Source: Candidatus Hydrogenedentes bacterium CG07_land_8_20_14_0_80_42_17
GTDB taxonomy: Bacteria > UBA8481
DNA length: 7,231 bases
Direction: 5' to 3'
Assembly (NCBI GenBank): GCA_002780065.1
Contig: PEWQ01000065.1
Location: forward strand, 1-7,231
The notes beneath the pieces are model-generated. The model searched no databases and was not told where the DNA came from. It worked only from the letters and a program-made list of their open reading frames with translations. Positions 5,805 through 7,231 of this stretch are shown piece by piece (within the stretch, counting starts at the first letter, position 1; each line of letters begins with the position of its first letter). A program made the position numbers and the translations under genes.

Positions 5805-6884
5805 CTATAACATATCCAGAATAGATTCTTTTAACATGAAAATTCCTGCGCCTGTTTTTGCTGATATTGGAATCCAATTTCCGGGCGGGAGCCGTTTTCG
5901 AAATTCTAACGATTTTTTAATCGTGTCCATTTTGTTCAAGACTCGAATCATTTTCTTTTCGTCTGCTCCGAGCTCTTTTAAGAATCGTTCGACAGTTTCT
6001 ATTTGTTCGATGAGATTAGGATGTGTTGCGTCTGCAACATGAATCAAAAAATCCGCTTCGATAGCTTCTTCAATCGTTGAACGAAAAGAAGCGGCTAATT
6101 GTGGAGGAAATTTTCTTATGAATCCGACAGTGTCCGTAAGCAACACAAAACGGTCGGGTGCAATCTCGGTCCGCCTTGTCATTGCATCCAGAGTTGCAAA
6201 GAGTTTGTCCTCAACATAGAGATCTGATTTTGAAAGTTTATTGATTAGTGTTGATTTTCCTACATTGGTATATCCGACAACGGCGGCTACAGGAAAACCA
6301 AGTCTTAAATTCCTTTGAATACTTCTTCTTTTCTGCAGAGAATCCAGTTTTTTTCTGTGCCTTCCGATTTGATCTTTTATACTCTGACGATCGACTTCTA
6401 TCTGTTTTTCGCCTGCTCCGCCTCGAACTCCGATTCCACCTGTTTGCCCTTCGAGATGGGTCCAGAGATGTCTTAACCTTGTTAGACTGAATTCGAGTTT
6501 AGCCATTTCAACCTGCATTTTAGCTTCATGAGTTCGAGCCTTATACGCGAAAATATCTAGAATCAATTCCGCTCGAGTTATTACTCTGCCTTCTATTATT
6601 TTCTCAATATTTCGTATCTGACCGCTGGAAATCTCATCATCAAAGATGACTAGCCGGATTTTTTTTTCTTTCATTATTTTGGCTAGCTCATCTATTTTTC
6701 CGCGGCCCATCCACATTGCTGCTTCAGGCGAATTTTTTTTCTGGATAACGCGGTCTACAATATTAACTCCGATTGAATCCGCAAGCAGTGTTAACTCATC
6801 GAGATGATCTTCAATATCTGCTCTGGAAAGATTAGGAAGTTGTAAAGCCGCGGCTACGGCAGAAATTTTGAAGCTGTTGTGCAG
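5805..6884 (-). CDS. hflX: Ribosome-associated GTPase HflX, probable CTG start
   Basis: HflX is a GTPase that binds the 50S subunit and, in E. coli, splits stalled or heat-damaged ribosomes. The HflX-specific domain is clear (MWMGRGKIDEL from residue 57, then TRAELILDIFAYKARTHEAK), with its glycine-rich loop GGIGVRGGAGEKQIEVDR at about 149-166. The G domain follows: G1 GYTNVGKS (204-211), G2 threonine in LFATLD, G3 DTVGF (251-255), G4 NKMD (317-320), G5 SAK (341-343). The frame has no ATG before 6716, yet the 56 codons upstream encode a normal HflX N-terminus (LQLPNLSRADIEDHLDEL). These run back to a CTG directly after the tandem stops of hfq, with AAGGGG 8 nt before it, so I place the start there (359 residues). 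The protein ends just after G5, without the C-terminal domain of about 70 residues seen in E. coli HflX (426). It is co-transcribed with hfq. Confidence 0.93.
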   Translation of the reverse strand: MHNSFKISAVAAALQLPNLSRADIEDHLDELTLLADSIGVNIVDRVIQKKNSPEAAMWMGRGKIDELAKIMKEKKIRLVIFDDEISSGQIRNIEKIIEGRVITRAELILDIFAYKARTHEAKMQVEMAKLEFSLTRLRHLWTHLEGQTGGIGVRGGAGEKQIEVDRQSIKDQIGRHRKKLDSLQKRRSIQRNLRLGFPVAAVVGYTNVGKSTLINKLSKSDLYVEDKLFATLDAMTRRTEIAPDRFVLLTDTVGFIRKFPPQLAASFRSTIEEAIEADFLIHVADATHPNLIEQIETVERFLKELGADEKKMIRVLNKMDTIKKSLEFRKRLPPGNWIPISAKTGAGIFMLKESILDML

Positions 6885-6887
6885 TTA

Positions 6888-7145
6888 TTATTCCCCTTCT
6901 GCTTCCGAAACATCGGATTCCATTTTAATATCGATTGGCTTAGACGGCTGTATTGTGGAGATGGCATGCTTGAAGACGAGATGCTGACGGCCATCGACAT
7001 CGAAGAGCACAACAAAAGAATCGAAAGAAACGATTTTGCCTTTGAGCGGGACTCCATTCATGAGAAAAGCAGTGATTGGTATTTTATCTTTCCTCAACTT
7101 ATTAAGGAACTGATCCTGCAATTGTGTCGGTTTGGCTTGTGCCAT
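6888..7145 (-). CDS. hfq: RNA chaperone Hfq
   Basis: Hfq is an Sm-like hexameric ring protein that helps small RNAs pair with mRNAs and affects RNA stability. This copy has 85 residues. Sm1 is visible as [41 protein letters not shown], close to the E. coli form including the Q-L-Q-D-x-F-L-N-x-L opening, which contributes proximal-face uridine binding (Gln8 in E. coli), and the SFDSFVV strand. Sm2 carries [12 protein letters not shown], containing the hallmark YKHA-like motif with Phe in place of Tyr. The C-terminal tail is short and acidic ([11 protein letters not shown]). I start at ATG 7145, which matches the usual Hfq N-terminus; an in-frame TTG at 7163 would add six residues. Neither has a clear Shine-Dalgarno. 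It ends with TAA followed directly by a second in-frame TAA, then hflX. The hfq-hflX order is well known in many bacteria. Confidence 0.96.
   Translation of the reverse strand: MAQAKPTQLQDQFLNKLRKDKIPITAFLMNGVPLKGKIVSFDSFVVLFDVDGRQHLVFKHAISTIQPSKPIDIKMESDVSEAEGE
6893..6898 (-). promoter_or_regulatory. Shine-Dalgarno-like site for hflX inside the end of hfq
   Basis: On the minus strand this reads AAGGGG and lies 8 nt before the proposed CTG start of hflX, with the TAATAA stop pair of hfq filling the gap. Correct spacing here, and the absence of any better start for the HflX N-terminus, is the main support for CTG initiation and for coupling to hfq termination. Confidence 0.5.
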
Positions 7146-7186
7146 AATTTTGATTGTATGCAAGTAGAAAAATAGTGCAAGAGAAA

Positions 7187-7216
7187 ATTATCAAAATATT
7201 TTCAGAATATTGTAAA
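7187..7216 (-). promoter_or_regulatory. Candidate sigma70-type promoter for hfq-hflX
   Basis: On the minus strand, TTTACA (7216-7211) matches 5 of 6 bases of the -35 consensus and GATAAT (7192-7187) matches 5 of 6 of the -10 consensus, with an 18-bp spacer. Transcription would begin near 7180, giving a leader of about 35 nt before the hfq ATG. The surroundings are AT-rich, so chance matches are possible, and the window ends before any gene further upstream can be seen. Confidence 0.5.
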
Positions 7217-7231
7217 GGGTATCTCTTTGAG

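Noticed and set aside
6885-6890. Hfq-HflX fusion by stop-codon readthrough
   Set aside because: Two consecutive TAA codons separate the frames; TAA pairs are efficient stops, and a Shine-Dalgarno-like site supports separate initiation of hflX.

Overview
The window looks like a chromosomal piece of a Gram-negative (diderm) bacterium of moderate base composition. The diderm call rests on a complete ExbB-ExbD-TonB set with secreted partner proteins, which only makes sense across two membranes. The phylum cannot be fixed from the sequence. The genes do not look like a standard proteobacterial tol-pal or exbBD-tonB locus, and an uncultivated or deep-branching lineage is possible (inference).

Left part (about 36-5384, plus strand): five tightly packed genes that almost certainly form one operon. 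In order they are a large secreted TPR-repeat protein, a small secreted protein with a C-terminal membrane anchor (not recognised), an ExbB/TolQ proton-channel subunit with an added N-terminal segment, an ExbD/TolR subunit with the conserved membrane aspartate, and a TonB protein with the SxxxH transmembrane motif and a C-terminal TonB domain. Gaps are 4 nt, 12 nt, an 11-bp overlap and 1 nt. The likely picture is an inner-membrane proton-driven motor whose TonB arm spans the periplasm, made together with a periplasmic TPR scaffold and a small membrane-anchored accessory protein.

Middle (5385-5804): a 420-bp non-coding gap between convergent genes. It holds 38 uninterrupted, indel-free copies of a 7-bp unit (5422-5687), an inverted degenerate tail of the same unit that could fold into a hairpin (5669-5721), and a GC-rich 17-bp tandem repeat with nested short palindromes (5741-5784). 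The array is free of stop codons in all three minus-strand frames and so produces several spurious ORFs.

Right part (5805-7231, minus strand): hfq followed by hflX, the RNA chaperone and the ribosome-associated GTPase. They are separated only by tandem stop codons, in the same frame. hflX has no ATG, GTG or TTG where its homologous N-terminus begins. A CTG directly after the TAATAA, with a well-spaced Shine-Dalgarno-like sequence inside the end of hfq, is the best start, giving 359 residues. HflX also lacks the C-terminal domain of the E. coli type. A plausible sigma70-type promoter for hfq-hflX lies at the right edge.

No mobile element, CRISPR array, tRNA or rRNA was seen. The most unusual items are the heptanucleotide array, the non-canonical hflX start, and the TPR/small-protein/ExbB-ExbD-TonB operon.
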